From DSYU01 sp964437595 (GTDB lineage Bacteria > Chloroflexota > Anaerolineae > Anaerolineales > Anaerolineaceae): 64,000 nucleotides of DNA. Shown here piece after piece: positions 49,839-58,905 of this stretch. Location of the stretch: the NCBI GenBank assembly GCA_964437595.1, contig CAYTHO010000011.1, positions 1 through 64,000 of the forward strand. The letters are read 5' to 3'. Made by a program: the position numbers and the translations under genes. Each line of letters begins with the position of its first letter. Within the stretch, counting starts at the first letter, position 1. The notes under the pieces were generated by a model. It was not told the DNA's origin, did not search any database, and saw nothing but the letters and a program-made list of their open reading frames with translations.

Positions 49839-50861
49839 ATGACGATCATCCTGGATGCAATGGGAAGCGACCAGTACCCGGAGCCAGAAATACAGGCCGC
49901 TTTGAGCGCTGCTGAATTGTTCAACGAAGAGATCATCCTGGTAGGCAAAGAGGATCTCTTGCGGCCTAAGCTAGACGCATTAAACACAAAGAAACTGCCT
50001 ATCACGATCGAGCACGCATCGGATGTGCTTGAGATGGGCGATAAGGCCGTGGCTGATTCCAACAAGAAACGGAATAACTCGATGGCTGTAGGTATGAAGC
50101 TACTGAAAAGCAGCCGGGCGCAGGCATTTGTTTCGGCTGGAAACACTGGCGGGGTGTATTTCAATGCCATGCGTACGTTGGGCCGGATAAAAGGCGTGCA
50201 GCGCGCCGCACTGACCGCCCTCTTCCCTACCCGGACGGGCTTCTGCGTGGTCCTGGATATCGGCGCAAACGCTGAATGCCGCCCAGATTTCCTGCTGCAG
50301 TTTGGTTTGATGGGTAGCATTTATGCCGAGAAGATGCTGAAGATCCAAAAGCCGCGGGTAGGTATCCTCTCCAATGGCGAAGAGGCTGGCAAGGGGAACC
50401 AGCTGGTGAAGGAGGCGTATCCCCTGCTGTCCAACGCCGATCTGAATTTTATCGGCAATGTGGAAGGTAAAGAGTTGTTCGGCGGCGATGTGGATGTGGT
50501 CGTTACGGATGGCTTCACGGGGAACGTGATGTTAAAATCGGTTGAAGCCGCCACCAAGCTGATGGTCGATTTTCTACGCGCGGAGTTAAAATCAACGCTG
50601 TTGACCAAGCTGGGAGCGGCGCTGGCGATGCCGGCCCTCAAGCGATTGAGGAAAAAGATGGATCCCGAAGAAGTGGGCGCGGCCCCTCTGCTGGGGATCG
50701 ATGGACTGGTATTTGTAGGCCACGGGCGCTCCAATGCGCAGGCATTGGTCAGCGCCATCCGCGTAGCACGAGAAGCCGCAAACCTCCACCTGCTGGAGGA
50801 AATGCGCGACAGCATTCAAAAACACCAGGCACTGTTTGAAGCAGTTCCGCCAGCGCAATAA
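49839..50861 (+). CDS. plsX: Phosphate acyltransferase PlsX
   Basis: Makes acyl-phosphate from acyl-ACP and phosphate for phospholipid synthesis. The 340 residues hold ILDAMGSDQYPEPEIQ, SAGNTGGVYFNAM, LDIGANAECRPDFLLQFG, NGEEAGKGN, VVVTDGFTGNVMLKS and GHGRSNAQALVSAI, in family order. TAAGGAG precedes the ATG. The usual plsX neighbours (rpmF, fabH, fabD) are absent; instead a NERD-like protein follows 23 bases later. Confidence 0.96.
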   Translation: MTIILDAMGSDQYPEPEIQAALSAAELFNEEIILVGKEDLLRPKLDALNTKKLPITIEHASDVLEMGDKAVADSNKKRNNSMAVGMKLLKSSRAQAFVSAGNTGGVYFNAMRTLGRIKGVQRAALTALFPTRTGFCVVLDIGANAECRPDFLLQFGLMGSIYAEKMLKIQKPRVGILSNGEEAGKGNQLVKEAYPLLSNADLNFIGNVEGKELFGGDVDVVVTDGFTGNVMLKSVEAATKLMVDFLRAELKSTLLTKLGAALAMPALKRLRKKMDPEEVGAAPLLGIDGLVFVGHGRSNAQALVSAIRVAREAANLHLLEEMRDSIQKHQALFEAVPPAQ

Positions 50862-50884
50862 AAACCAGATAGGAATAGGCATTC

Positions 50885-51586
50885 ATGAAAATCGTATCGA
50901 ACCCAAAGAAAATCCAGCGCAACTACAAAATCGGCCTCTACCTGTCCCTGGGCAGCCTGGCCTTCTTGATCGGCGCCGTTATCCTCACCTTCCAGGGCAT
51001 GAACCGCCCGGATATGACCCTCTATTCATTTATCGCCATGGTCGTTGGCCTGATTCTGTCACAGATTGGAGTGTACTTTGCCAACCGATGGGGGAAATCT
51101 CCACGGATCGACGAGCGTATTGCCCAGGGGTTAAAAGGCCTCGATGAGCGGTACACGTTATACCAGTATTCCACCCCTGTGCCGCACCTGCTGGTTGGCC
51201 CGGCGGGGATCTGGGTGATTACTCCACAGTATCAATCTGGCAGCATCACCTACGAGAATAACCGCTACCGCCAGCAGGGCGTGGGCTTTTTTGGCCGGGT
51301 AGTGGGCCAGGAAGGATTGGGGCGCCCGGATCTGGAGGCCAGCTCGTACCAGGAAGATTTTGTGAAGTTTTTAAAGAAATCCCTACCAGAAGACAACCAG
51401 CCCAATGTGCGCTCGCTGATTGTCTTTACCAGCCCCAAGGCCACCGTTCAGGCGCAGGATGCCCCTGTTGCCACCCTGCACGTTGAAAAGATCAAAGATT
51501 TTATCCGCCGAAAGGCAAAGGAAGAACCGGCCAATATGCAGGCGGTGCGCCAGGTGCAGGATCTTTTGCCAAAAGAAGATATCTAA
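50885..51586 (+). CDS. Membrane protein with a NERD-like domain
   Basis: The 233 residues have two membrane helices (about 17-37 and 45-64). A cytoplasmic domain with HLLVGPAGIWVITPQYQSG near 99-117 follows, resembling the start of the NERD nuclease-related fold. The expected catalytic acidic residue and Gln-x-Lys core are not obvious, so activity is doubtful. Function not known. In the plsX transcript by position; ended by a strong bidirectional terminator. Confidence 0.65.
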   Translation: MKIVSNPKKIQRNYKIGLYLSLGSLAFLIGAVILTFQGMNRPDMTLYSFIAMVVGLILSQIGVYFANRWGKSPRIDERIAQGLKGLDERYTLYQYSTPVPHLLVGPAGIWVITPQYQSGSITYENNRYRQQGVGFFGRVVGQEGLGRPDLEASSYQEDFVKFLKKSLPEDNQPNVRSLIVFTSPKATVQAQDAPVATLHVEKIKDFIRRKAKEEPANMQAVRQVQDLLPKEDI

Positions 51587-51660
51587 ACAAATCGTAAGGT
51601 GAGATCACCATCATTGCCGCCCGATGTCAATGCGGGCTCCATGATGCGATTTGTTTTGGC

Positions 51661-51702
51661 AAGAATCAAAAATGAGCGCCTGGGCGCTCATTTTTGATTC
51701 TT
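51661..51702. terminator. Long perfect bidirectional terminator
   Basis: An inverted repeat of 20 bases per arm (51661-51680 and 51683-51702) with effectively a four-base tip. The GC core AGCGCC/GGCGCT is flanked by A-run and T-run, so it works on both strands between convergent genes. Confidence 0.92.
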
Positions 51703-51704
51703 GG

Positions 51705-52748
51705 TTATGAACGGTCGCGCGGGTTTCGCCGGGGCGCTCCGCGGCTCGGGCGCGGCGTTCCCCCACGCCTGGGCGAGCCTTCGCCCTGCCCACTTTCGTC
51801 TCGCTTTGGGGTCTTATCACGGCGGAAAGGCGCTTCGCGCCGGGCTGGGGTATCTTGCCGGGGGGTTCCTGCGCGCGATTTGCGGCTTGAATCGCGCGGC
51901 GCATCCGCCGAACTATCCCCTGCTTTACCACCGGCTGGCCCTTTGGGTTTGCCGCCAGAACGCTCACCAGGTCGGCTGCCCGGTCCGTTTCGCCTTGGCG
52001 CCCTGCTCGTCCCCCGGCCTGATTCGCGATAGGTTTTATTTACTTTGAGCGCCCGGATTTCATCTGGATGAAGCTCTCTCCATGCACCTGGTTTCAAATC
52101 TCCCAGCAGCAGCGAACCAATGCGAATGCGCAGAATGCGCAGCACCGGCAGGCCGGTTTGCTTGCCCATCTCGCGGATCTGACGCTTGCGGCCTTCGCGA
52201 AGGATCACCTGAAGCCAGGCGCCCTTTCCGGCGATGCTGTCGATCCGCACCTGGGCCGGAGCCGTCCGATAGCCATCTTCCAGCACAACGCCGTGCTTCC
52301 AGGCATCTAATTGGCGGGAATCTGGCCTGGCGCCTACCAAGACGCTGTATTCCTTCTCGTGCCCATAACGGGGGTGCGAAAGCTTGTTGGCCAGGTCGCC
52401 ATCGTTGGTGAGTAAAATGAGTCCTTCACTTTCCATATCCAGCCGCCCAACGATGAACAGATGCCCCGGAACCGGTACCAGGTCGCGCACGGTCTGGCGG
52501 GGTTCCTCCGGGCTTACCTCAGAGAGGATGCCCTGAGGTTTGTTCACGGCAATATAAACGGGCGCCTGCTGTTTGGCGATTGGTTGATTGTCGACCATGA
52601 TAGTATCGCGCTGCGGATCAGCCTTCGAACCCAGTTCAGCAACCTTCCCATTGACCAATACCCGACCCGCAATGATCAGCTCTTCGCTGGCACGGCGAGA
52701 AGCATATCCGGCTCGAGCAAGTATTTTTTGAAGCCGTTCTTCTGACAT
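51705..52748 (-). CDS. rluB: 23S rRNA pseudouridine synthase RluB-like with a basic C-terminal tail
   Basis: Residues 1-60 are an S4 RNA-binding domain (RLQKILARAGYASRRASEEL). The RsuA-type catalytic domain (about 62-240) follows, with active-site Asp in VGRLDMESEGLILLTNDGDL and REGRKRQIREM. It is usually a modifier of 23S rRNA, hence RluB rather than RsuA, though position specificity is inferred. Residues about 243-347 form a long Arg/Gly/Ser/Pro-rich disordered tail. Such basic tails help RNA binding. It starts two bases after the scpB stop. Confidence 0.88.
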   Translation of the reverse strand: MSEERLQKILARAGYASRRASEELIIAGRVLVNGKVAELGSKADPQRDTIMVDNQPIAKQQAPVYIAVNKPQGILSEVSPEEPRQTVRDLVPVPGHLFIVGRLDMESEGLILLTNDGDLANKLSHPRYGHEKEYSVLVGARPDSRQLDAWKHGVVLEDGYRTAPAQVRIDSIAGKGAWLQVILREGRKRQIREMGKQTGLPVLRILRIRIGSLLLGDLKPGAWRELHPDEIRALKVNKTYRESGRGTSRAPRRNGPGSRPGERSGGKPKGPAGGKAGDSSADAPRDSSRKSRAGTPRQDTPARREAPFRRDKTPKRDESGQGEGSPRRGGTPRPSRGAPRRNPRDRS

Positions 52749-52750
52749 CC

Positions 52751-53356
52751 TTAATCCTTCAAGATATTATTTTGCTGCTTCGAAATTTCAGGTTGGCCTG
52801 CCTCATCCGCCGCGAGTCCCACCATTTCCCCAGCTTGTTCGTATGGGGGCAACCCGGCCAGCGAGCTGAGGCCGAAATGCTGCAGGAACTCATTGGTCGT
52901 TCCATAAAGAATAGGCCGGCCCGGGCCATCCGAACGGCCTATTTCCTGCACCAGGCCCTTGCTGAGCAGGCTTTTCATCACACCATCGCTATTTACACCG
53001 CGGATGGCGTCTACACCCGGGCGGGTGATCGGCTGACGGTATGCGATAATCGCCAGAGTCTCCAGCGCTGCCCGGCTCAGGCGGGCCGTGGCTTCCAGGC
53101 CCAGGAATTTTTCCACAATCCCGGCCAGCGCGGGTGCGGTAGTTAGCTGAACGCGCCCGGCATGCCATTGCAAGCTTAAGCCCCGACCATCTCCGAAGCG
53201 CTGTTCCAGCAGGCGCAGCGCAGCCTCGATTTCTTGCGGTTTTTGCTCCAGGGCTTCCGCCAATTGTGCGACCGTTACCGGCGCAGCGGCAACAAACAGC
53301 AGCGCTTCAAGGCTGGCTTCCAGATTTGTAGGGGGAGGTGCGGTAGGTTCGATCAT
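52751..53356 (-). CDS. scpB: Segregation and condensation protein B
   Basis: A kleisin partner of SMC with two winged helices: LEASLEALLFVAAAPVTVAQ opens the first, the middle has ETLAIIAYRQPITRPGVDAI, and GRSDGPGRPILYGTTNEFLQ precedes the last helix. Residue count 201 fits. It forms an operon with rluB; scpA is not adjacent. Its start is divergent from the lipoprotein at 53428. Confidence 0.94.
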   Translation of the reverse strand: MIEPTAPPPTNLEASLEALLFVAAAPVTVAQLAEALEQKPQEIEAALRLLEQRFGDGRGLSLQWHAGRVQLTTAPALAGIVEKFLGLEATARLSRAALETLAIIAYRQPITRPGVDAIRGVNSDGVMKSLLSKGLVQEIGRSDGPGRPILYGTTNEFLQHFGLSSLAGLPPYEQAGEMVGLAADEAGQPEISKQQNNILKD

Positions 53357-53427
53357 GCTATAATAAAGGGTACGTAATTTGACTATTCAGATGAAGGTTT
53401 CGAAGGATTAAAGGTAAGTACATAAAA

Positions 53428-53994
53428 ATGAGAAATCCGCTCGCGCGATTAATCCTGATTTTGACGGTGGTAGTGACGGTGGGCCTGGCTTGCAGCATCC
53501 CAGGTGGGGGTGATAGTTTACCTCCAACAGCCAAACCGATGACCACTGAAGAAGTAAAAGACCTGGGAGAACAGCTACAAAAGACTCTGGAAAACCCCAA
53601 TCCGTCTGGTGAAGTAATTATTACCCTTACGCAAGACCAGATGAACGGAATCGTTGCGGGAGAAATTCAACGCATCCCTGACCTGGGTATTTCCGATCCT
53701 TCCGTTGTCCTGACCGGCGGGAATATGGAAGTTTATGGTAAGGTGATGCAATCCGGTATTTCCGCAAATTTGAAAGTCGTCTTGCGGCCCGAGATTGACG
53801 GTAATGGCAGCCCTAAAATCAGTATCCTTTCCATGAACCTGGGCGCGCTTCCCGTGCCTGACGTTTTGAAAGAGAGGGTCGCTACAGCAGCCGACGACGC
53901 GCTAACCAATTACATCCATTCGAATTCCAGCTTCCAGGTCAAATCCATCACAATTGGTGAAGGCCACATGACCATCACAGGAACAAAGCAATAA
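53428..53994 (+). CDS. Small lipoprotein of unknown function
   Basis: The 188 residues begin with a classic lipoprotein signal (basic start, hydrophobic core, lipobox VGLAC, Cys at about 22), then a Gly-rich spacer. A mixed alpha/beta domain follows with EVIITLTQDQMNGIVAGEIQ, and two later beta-rich repeats. The domain resembles YpmS/DUF2140-like lipoproteins, but that is weak. An upstream ribosome site is GGTAAG-like. Likely surface-exposed. Confidence 0.75.
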   Translation: MRNPLARLILILTVVVTVGLACSIPGGGDSLPPTAKPMTTEEVKDLGEQLQKTLENPNPSGEVIITLTQDQMNGIVAGEIQRIPDLGISDPSVVLTGGNMEVYGKVMQSGISANLKVVLRPEIDGNGSPKISILSMNLGALPVPDVLKERVATAADDALTNYIHSNSSFQVKSITIGEGHMTITGTKQ

Positions 53995-54059
53995 CCGGTA
54001 ACTCGCTCCACACCGGGTGAGATCGATTATACCTGATTAACCGCCTTCTATCACGCCAG

Positions 54060-55808
54060 ATGAAAAAGATCGCCATGCTCTTGAGAAACTTCCGCGCAGG
54101 GATGCAGCCAATCACCCAAAAGCCAGTACGCCACGGACAGCCTGCCAATCCTGTCTTGAGCGCATGGCTGCTGGGATGCATTCTCCTGGCAATTCTTCAA
54201 GCATCTTGTTCGCCGGTGCAGGTGACCGCCGAAAATATCCGCATCACCGTTGATGCAGATGGAAAGCTCATTACCCTGCAGGTTCCATCTGGAACCACCA
54301 CGCAGGTTGCCCTTCAACAAGCGGGGATTTCTCTAAGCAATCTGGATCGCGTCGATCCGCCCAGTTACAGCGTATTAGCGAACAATGCCTTCATCCGGGT
54401 CACCCGGGTACGCGAAGTATTCACGGTTAAAGAAAACCCGATTCCATTTGAAAGCAAGCGCTTGTTGAATGAAACCCTGCCCCTGGATAAAGAAATTTGC
54501 GTTCAGTCGGGCGTAAATGGGCGAGAACAGGTAACCTACCGGCAGGTTTTGGAAAATGATCAGGAAGTGTCCAATACCATTTTCAAAACAGAAATCCTGG
54601 CCGAGCCTGTTACCGAATTATGCATGACCGGAGTTAGCAAACCATTTACGCCAGTAGCCATCCCCGGAAAAATCGTTTACCTGACGAATGGCAATGCCTG
54701 GCTGATGGAAACCACCACCGGGAACCGGCGGCCTGTGGTCACCACCGGCGACCTGGATGGCAGGATTTTTGCGCTTTCTCCAAAGGGTGAGTGGCTGCTG
54801 TACACCCGTGGAGAAACGACCGCTGAACCTTCTGAATCGGCGACCGCCCAACCAGAACCTGCCGGTACCCAGACCGTCGAGACGGAAGATGGCGCCCCTG
54901 CGCGAATTAATTCTCTGTGGGCCATTGATCTCACCGAAGAAAACGCGAAACCAATTAACTTAAAAGTCGATAACGTGGTGAATTTCGCGGCGTGGGTTCC
55001 GGAAAAGGGACTGACCATTACCTATTCCACCGTAGTGCCCATCGCTACCGAACCGGGCTGGCAGGCAAATAACGACTTACAAATGCTCACCTTTGCGCCC
55101 ACCGGCACAGTCGCCAAGCTCGAAACCATCCTGGACACGAACATGGGCGGCGTGTACGGTTGGTGGGGAACCGAATTTGCCTGGTCCGCCGATGGTACGG
55201 TGCTGGCATACGCCCGCCCCGATGAAGTGGGATGGGTAGATATTGAAAACAAGGCCCAGGTGGCCCTCACCACCATCCTGCCTTTCCAAACAGGCAAAAA
55301 CTGGGCCTGGGTGCCCGGTATAGACTGGTCGCCAGATTCTAGTGTTTTATACCTGGTGAACCACCGCCCTGGCGCCGAATACGAAAGCGCCCAGATGGCA
55401 CAGCGGTCGCCCCTGTTCGACCTGGCGGGAATTGCGATTGAAAACGGCCCCCTCATTTCGATTGTGAATGAGGTAGGTATGTTTGCGGCGCCGGTGGCTT
55501 CACCGAAGATCGCCCAGGGGTATCAGATCGCCTATTTGCAGTCCAGGGAACCGCGGCAGAGCGATACCCGCCCTTACCGGCTGGGCGTGATGGACCGGGA
55601 TGGCTCCAACCGCAGGCTGATCTTCCCCAGGGAAGACCAGCAGGGCCTTAAACCCCAGCGCGTTGCCTGGTCGCCATCCACGTTCGATAACGGCCATTTT
55701 TGGCTGGCAGTCAACTACCAGGGCGACCTGTGGCTGGTAGACTCCGAAACCGGCGACTCCTACCAGGTAACGGGTGATGGTTCAATCAATCGGATTGATT
55801 GGAAATAG
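54060..55808 (+). CDS. Lipoprotein-like protein: DUF348, G5 domain and a TolB-type propeller
   Basis: After a long basic N-terminus, a hydrophobic segment ends in AILQASC, a lipobox-like site. Residues about 60-115 are a DUF348 domain (ITVDADGKLITLQVPSGTTT). Residues about 118-195 are a G5 domain (NPIPFESKRLLNETL; QVTYRQVLENDQEV), and residues 215-582 have repeated beta-sheet units like a TolB/WD40 propeller (IFALSPKGEWLLY; FAWSADGTVLAYARPDEVG; GIDWSPDSSVLYLVN). A Pro/Glu/Thr-rich loop interrupts the first blades. DUF348-G5 usually ends in a cell-wall lytic domain (Rpf/YabE); here a propeller replaces it. The start lacks a strong Shine-Dalgarno. Confidence 0.78.
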   Translation: MKKIAMLLRNFRAGMQPITQKPVRHGQPANPVLSAWLLGCILLAILQASCSPVQVTAENIRITVDADGKLITLQVPSGTTTQVALQQAGISLSNLDRVDPPSYSVLANNAFIRVTRVREVFTVKENPIPFESKRLLNETLPLDKEICVQSGVNGREQVTYRQVLENDQEVSNTIFKTEILAEPVTELCMTGVSKPFTPVAIPGKIVYLTNGNAWLMETTTGNRRPVVTTGDLDGRIFALSPKGEWLLYTRGETTAEPSESATAQPEPAGTQTVETEDGAPARINSLWAIDLTEENAKPINLKVDNVVNFAAWVPEKGLTITYSTVVPIATEPGWQANNDLQMLTFAPTGTVAKLETILDTNMGGVYGWWGTEFAWSADGTVLAYARPDEVGWVDIENKAQVALTTILPFQTGKNWAWVPGIDWSPDSSVLYLVNHRPGAEYESAQMAQRSPLFDLAGIAIENGPLISIVNEVGMFAAPVASPKIAQGYQIAYLQSREPRQSDTRPYRLGVMDRDGSNRRLIFPREDQQGLKPQRVAWSPSTFDNGHFWLAVNYQGDLWLVDSETGDSYQVTGDGSINRIDWK

Positions 55809-55827
55809 TAAAGGGGGATAAGGCTAC

Positions 55828-56790
55828 ATGCGAATCCTAATTTCTGGCGCAGCCGGTTTTCTCGGCTCCCATTTATGCGAACGGCTGCTCAAAGAAGGCC
55901 ACAGCGTCATCGGCATCGACAACTTTGTTACCGGAAGCCCTGACAATCTGGCTCACCTGGCTGGGCACCCATCCTTTTCTTTTATTCGCCAGGATGTCTC
56001 TAATTTTATTTTCGTCCCCGGCGAAAAGGTTGATGCGGTGATGCACTTTGCTTCGCCTGCCAGCCCGAACCCGGCATCTCCCTACGGATATACCAATTTA
56101 CCAATCCAAACCATGAAAGCAGGCGCGCTGGGCACGCACAACATGCTCGGCGTTGCCCGCGCGCACAATGCCCGCTACCTGCTGGCCTCCACCAGTGAAA
56201 TTTACGGCGACCCCCTGGAACACCCGCAAAAAGAAACCTACTGGGGGCATGTTGACCCGATTGGCGTGCGCTCTGTTTATGATGAAGCCAAGCGCTTTGC
56301 GGAAGCCCTGACCATGGCCTACCACGGCTATCACGGGATCAACACCTGCATCGTGCGCATTTTCAACACCTATGGGCCGCGCATGCGCCTGGATGATGGC
56401 CGCGTGGTGCCGAACTTCATCCAGCAGGCCATTCGCGGCGAGCCGCTGACCGTTTATGGAGATGGCTCGCAAACGCGCAGTTTCTGTTACGTAGATGATC
56501 TGATCGAAGGTATTTACCGGCTGCTGTTATCCAATGAGCACATGCCCGTTAATATTGGCAACCCCCATGAAATGACGATGCTGCAGTTTGCCAGGGCAAT
56601 TAATGAGATCGTGGGAAACAAAGCTGGAATTATGATGAAACCGGCCATGCGCCTCGGCGATGATCCGCAGCGGCGCCAGCCTGATATTACTCGTGCGAGG
56701 CAAATCTTACAATGGGAACCCAAAGTATCTATCGAACAGGGAATAGCGAAAACAGTGCCGTACTTCCGCGAAAAAATGGGATTGGTATGA
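55828..56790 (+). CDS. UDP-glucuronate decarboxylase (UDP-xylose synthase), extended SDR
   Basis: The 320 residues begin MRILISGAAGFLGSHLCERL, followed by IDNFVTGSPDNL. The active-site region TSEIYGDPLEHPQKETYWGH and SVYDEAKRFAEALTMAY (Tyr-x3-Lys) is very close to UXS enzymes, which convert UDP-glucuronate to UDP-xylose. FNTYGPRMRLDDGRVVPNF is also family-typical. It feeds nucleotide sugar to cell-surface polymers, and its stop overlaps the gtrA start (ATGA), so the two are coupled. Confidence 0.88.
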   Translation: MRILISGAAGFLGSHLCERLLKEGHSVIGIDNFVTGSPDNLAHLAGHPSFSFIRQDVSNFIFVPGEKVDAVMHFASPASPNPASPYGYTNLPIQTMKAGALGTHNMLGVARAHNARYLLASTSEIYGDPLEHPQKETYWGHVDPIGVRSVYDEAKRFAEALTMAYHGYHGINTCIVRIFNTYGPRMRLDDGRVVPNFIQQAIRGEPLTVYGDGSQTRSFCYVDDLIEGIYRLLLSNEHMPVNIGNPHEMTMLQFARAINEIVGNKAGIMMKPAMRLGDDPQRRQPDITRARQILQWEPKVSIEQGIAKTVPYFREKMGLV

Positions 56791-57242
56791 TTATTACCAA
56801 CCCCCAGGAGCGAGGACGATTTCTTCGCTTCGCACTGGTGGGGATCATTGGCGCCATCGTTGATTTTGGCACCTTCAATATCTTGGTAAATTTTGCACAT
56901 GTTACATCGATCTATGCCAGCGTGGTCTCTTTCACCGCCGCAGTTGTCAGTAATTTTTTGTGGAATCGTTTCTGGACTTATCCCGATTCGCGCAGCAAGG
57001 CTCTTTCCAAGCAGGTGGTTCAGTTCATCTTAGTCAGTGTGATTGGGCTGGTTATCCGTACGCCTTTATTCGCCTACCTTGAATATTTCTTCCTTCAAAA
57101 TATTGGCCGGGTGCTCCCAACCAGTTTTCCGCTGAGCGGCAGATTCCTGGGTCACAACCTCGCCTTAGCCATTGCGGTGCTGGTTGTGATGATGTGGAAT
57201 TTCTTCGCAAACCGGTTCTGGACATATAATGATGTAAGCTAA
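56787..57242 (+). CDS. GtrA-family membrane protein
   Basis: The 151-residue four-helix membrane protein has the GtrA pattern: RFLRFALVGIIGAIVDFGTF, SNFLWNRFWTYPDS and, at the end, NFFANRFWTYNDVS, the paired N-R-F-W-T repeat. GtrA members take part in moving undecaprenyl-linked glucose or other sugars across the membrane. Start ATG 56787 overlaps the UXS stop; longer in-frame versions run through that gene. Confidence 0.9.
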   Translation: MIITNPQERGRFLRFALVGIIGAIVDFGTFNILVNFAHVTSIYASVVSFTAAVVSNFLWNRFWTYPDSRSKALSKQVVQFILVSVIGLVIRTPLFAYLEYFFLQNIGRVLPTSFPLSGRFLGHNLALAIAVLVVMMWNFFANRFWTYNDVS

Positions 57243-57275
57243 TTTTATGCTGTTTGGATAAGCAACAGGCAATCC

Positions 57276-58517
57276 ATGGACACAGAAGATTCCTCCTCAG
57301 AACCCGTTGCGGCTGAAAAGCCGATTACGGTGCAATCACTCCGCGAACTAATCGACCTGGTCACCGGGCGCCAGTTTCGAACCAGCCTGCCCCAGGAAGA
57401 TGCCGGTTTGGCTGAAGTGCTGCCCTTCCCCTTCCTGGGGTTAGTTGGGCAGTTGGAGATGAAACTGGCGTTGTTAATTGCGGTGATCAACCCGCTGGTA
57501 AACGGCGTTCTATTGGTTGGGCCGCGTGGAACCGGTAAAACAACGGCTGTGCGCAGCATAGTGAACCTGCTGCCATTTATAAAACGCAGCGCCTGCCATT
57601 ACGGCTGCCTGCCAGAAGATATCGAAGCCGGTGGGCTGGATGCGGTTTGCCCAGACTGCGCGCGTAAATATGGGGAAGGCCAACAGCTGACCAAAATAGA
57701 CCAGGGCCGGCTGGTAGACCTCCCCTTAAATGCGCGTCTTGAAGACGTTATCGGCGGATGGGACGAGCGCACTTTGGGCCAGGGTTCAGGGCATGGCGCC
57801 ATGCGCATCAAAAGCGGCATCCTCAAACAGGCCGATCTAAACGTTCTTTACATCGATGAGGTAAATCTGCTTGGCGATGATATTGTCAACGCCATACTTG
57901 ATGCCGCAGCGAACGGTATATATACCGTCCGGCGCGGTCCAGTATCGAATACGTACCGCGCCCGCTTCACCCTGGTAGGCTCTATGAACCCTGAAGAGGG
58001 CAACCTGCGCCCGCAAATTATGGACCGCTTCGGGCTGCGGGTTGTTGTCCGCGGGCTTGCTGATCAGAATGAACGTTTGGAAGCATACCACCGGTCACGC
58101 GCCTACCGGATCAACCCGCGCGCAACCACGGCGCTGTATGCAACCGAAACGGAAATTGCGCGTGATGAAATTCAAGAGGCGCGCGAGCTTGTAGCAAATG
58201 TAACCATTCCACCCGAGGTTGAAAGCGCGGGCACGCGCCTGGTGCAGCGCATGGGGATCGATTCGCTGCGCGCGGAAATTACCATGTTCGAAGCAGCACG
58301 CGCCATGGCAGCGGCAGATGCGCGTAAAGTGGTAAGCCTGGCGGATTTGAAAACCGTTGCCCCCATGGCCCTCCGCTTACGCCAATCGTCCTTCATGATA
58401 CAATATTTTAAAGCGCAGAGCGAGGAAGAAATACGGTTATCGGAAACCCTGCGCGATGTTCTAGGTGGCGAAAACCAAACCCCTGAGGAGCCCAAAGATG
58501 GCAAAGCAGATCGGTGA
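57276..58517 (+). CDS. Magnesium-chelatase subunit I (BchI/ChlI)-like AAA ATPase
   Basis: An AAA+ protein of 413 residues. Walker A is GPRGTGKTT (82-90), Walker B LYIDEVNLL near 191, and sensor or Arg-finger segments include IMDRFGLRVVV. A four-Cys insert (Cys107, Cys111, Cys125, Cys128) sits after Walker A. BchI needs a BchD partner with a VWA domain; none is in the window, and no other bacteriochlorophyll gene is present. It could be part of cobalt/magnesium chelation or a MoxR-like chaperone. The TPR gene overlaps its 3' end by 20 bases. Confidence 0.85.
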   Translation: MDTEDSSSEPVAAEKPITVQSLRELIDLVTGRQFRTSLPQEDAGLAEVLPFPFLGLVGQLEMKLALLIAVINPLVNGVLLVGPRGTGKTTAVRSIVNLLPFIKRSACHYGCLPEDIEAGGLDAVCPDCARKYGEGQQLTKIDQGRLVDLPLNARLEDVIGGWDERTLGQGSGHGAMRIKSGILKQADLNVLYIDEVNLLGDDIVNAILDAAANGIYTVRRGPVSNTYRARFTLVGSMNPEEGNLRPQIMDRFGLRVVVRGLADQNERLEAYHRSRAYRINPRATTALYATETEIARDEIQEARELVANVTIPPEVESAGTRLVQRMGIDSLRAEITMFEAARAMAAADARKVVSLADLKTVAPMALRLRQSSFMIQYFKAQSEEEIRLSETLRDVLGGENQTPEEPKDGKADR

Positions 58518-58851
58518 AGAGAAAGCCAGCCAGACTGCCGAATCTTCTATACCACGGCCTGCGGATGCATTAATCGAGAGTGGGTGGAAGTATTATGCAA
58601 AGAAAGAATACGCTCAGGCCGAGGATAATTTCAGAAAAGCGCTGGAATTCGAACCAGATAACGCTGATACGCTGTATGCCCTGGCTATGAGCCAGCAGGC
58701 AGGCGGGCGCCGGAATGAAGCCATTGAGGCCTTTGAAAAAGTCATCCAGCACCTGGAAGAACATAAGGCGGAAGATCCGGTGCGTTTCTTGATGCTGACA
58801 CGCCTGGCAAACGGTCATATCAACCGCTTGAAAACAGGGATTGGAAGTTAA
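58498..58851 (+). CDS. Tetratricopeptide repeat protein
   Basis: The 117 residues have a hydrophilic N-terminus and two to three TPR units: YYAKKEYAQAEDNFRKALE, then PDNADTLYALAMSQQAGGRR, then EAIEAFEKVIQHLEEH. It is a protein-protein adaptor, probably for the ATPase it overlaps (ATG 58498 behind GAGGAG). No signal peptide. A near-palindromic direct repeat of GCCTCAGGC lies in the 54 bases after it. Confidence 0.85.
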   Translation: MAKQIGEEKASQTAESSIPRPADALIESGWKYYAKKEYAQAEDNFRKALEFEPDNADTLYALAMSQQAGGRRNEAIEAFEKVIQHLEEHKAEDPVRFLMLTRLANGHINRLKTGIGS

Positions 58852-58905
58852 GTAACAAGCGGTTGCCTCAGGCATATCCAGCCTCAGGCATTTGGAGGAT
58901 TTTAC

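Noticed and set aside
51694..52048. Long plus-strand frames opposite the RluB tail
   Set aside because: Produced by the low-complexity GC-rich tail on the other strand; no homology and no ribosome site.
58852..58905. GCCTCAGGC repeat as a terminator
   Set aside because: The two copies are direct repeats that pair only with a central C-C mismatch and have no T-run beyond TTT.
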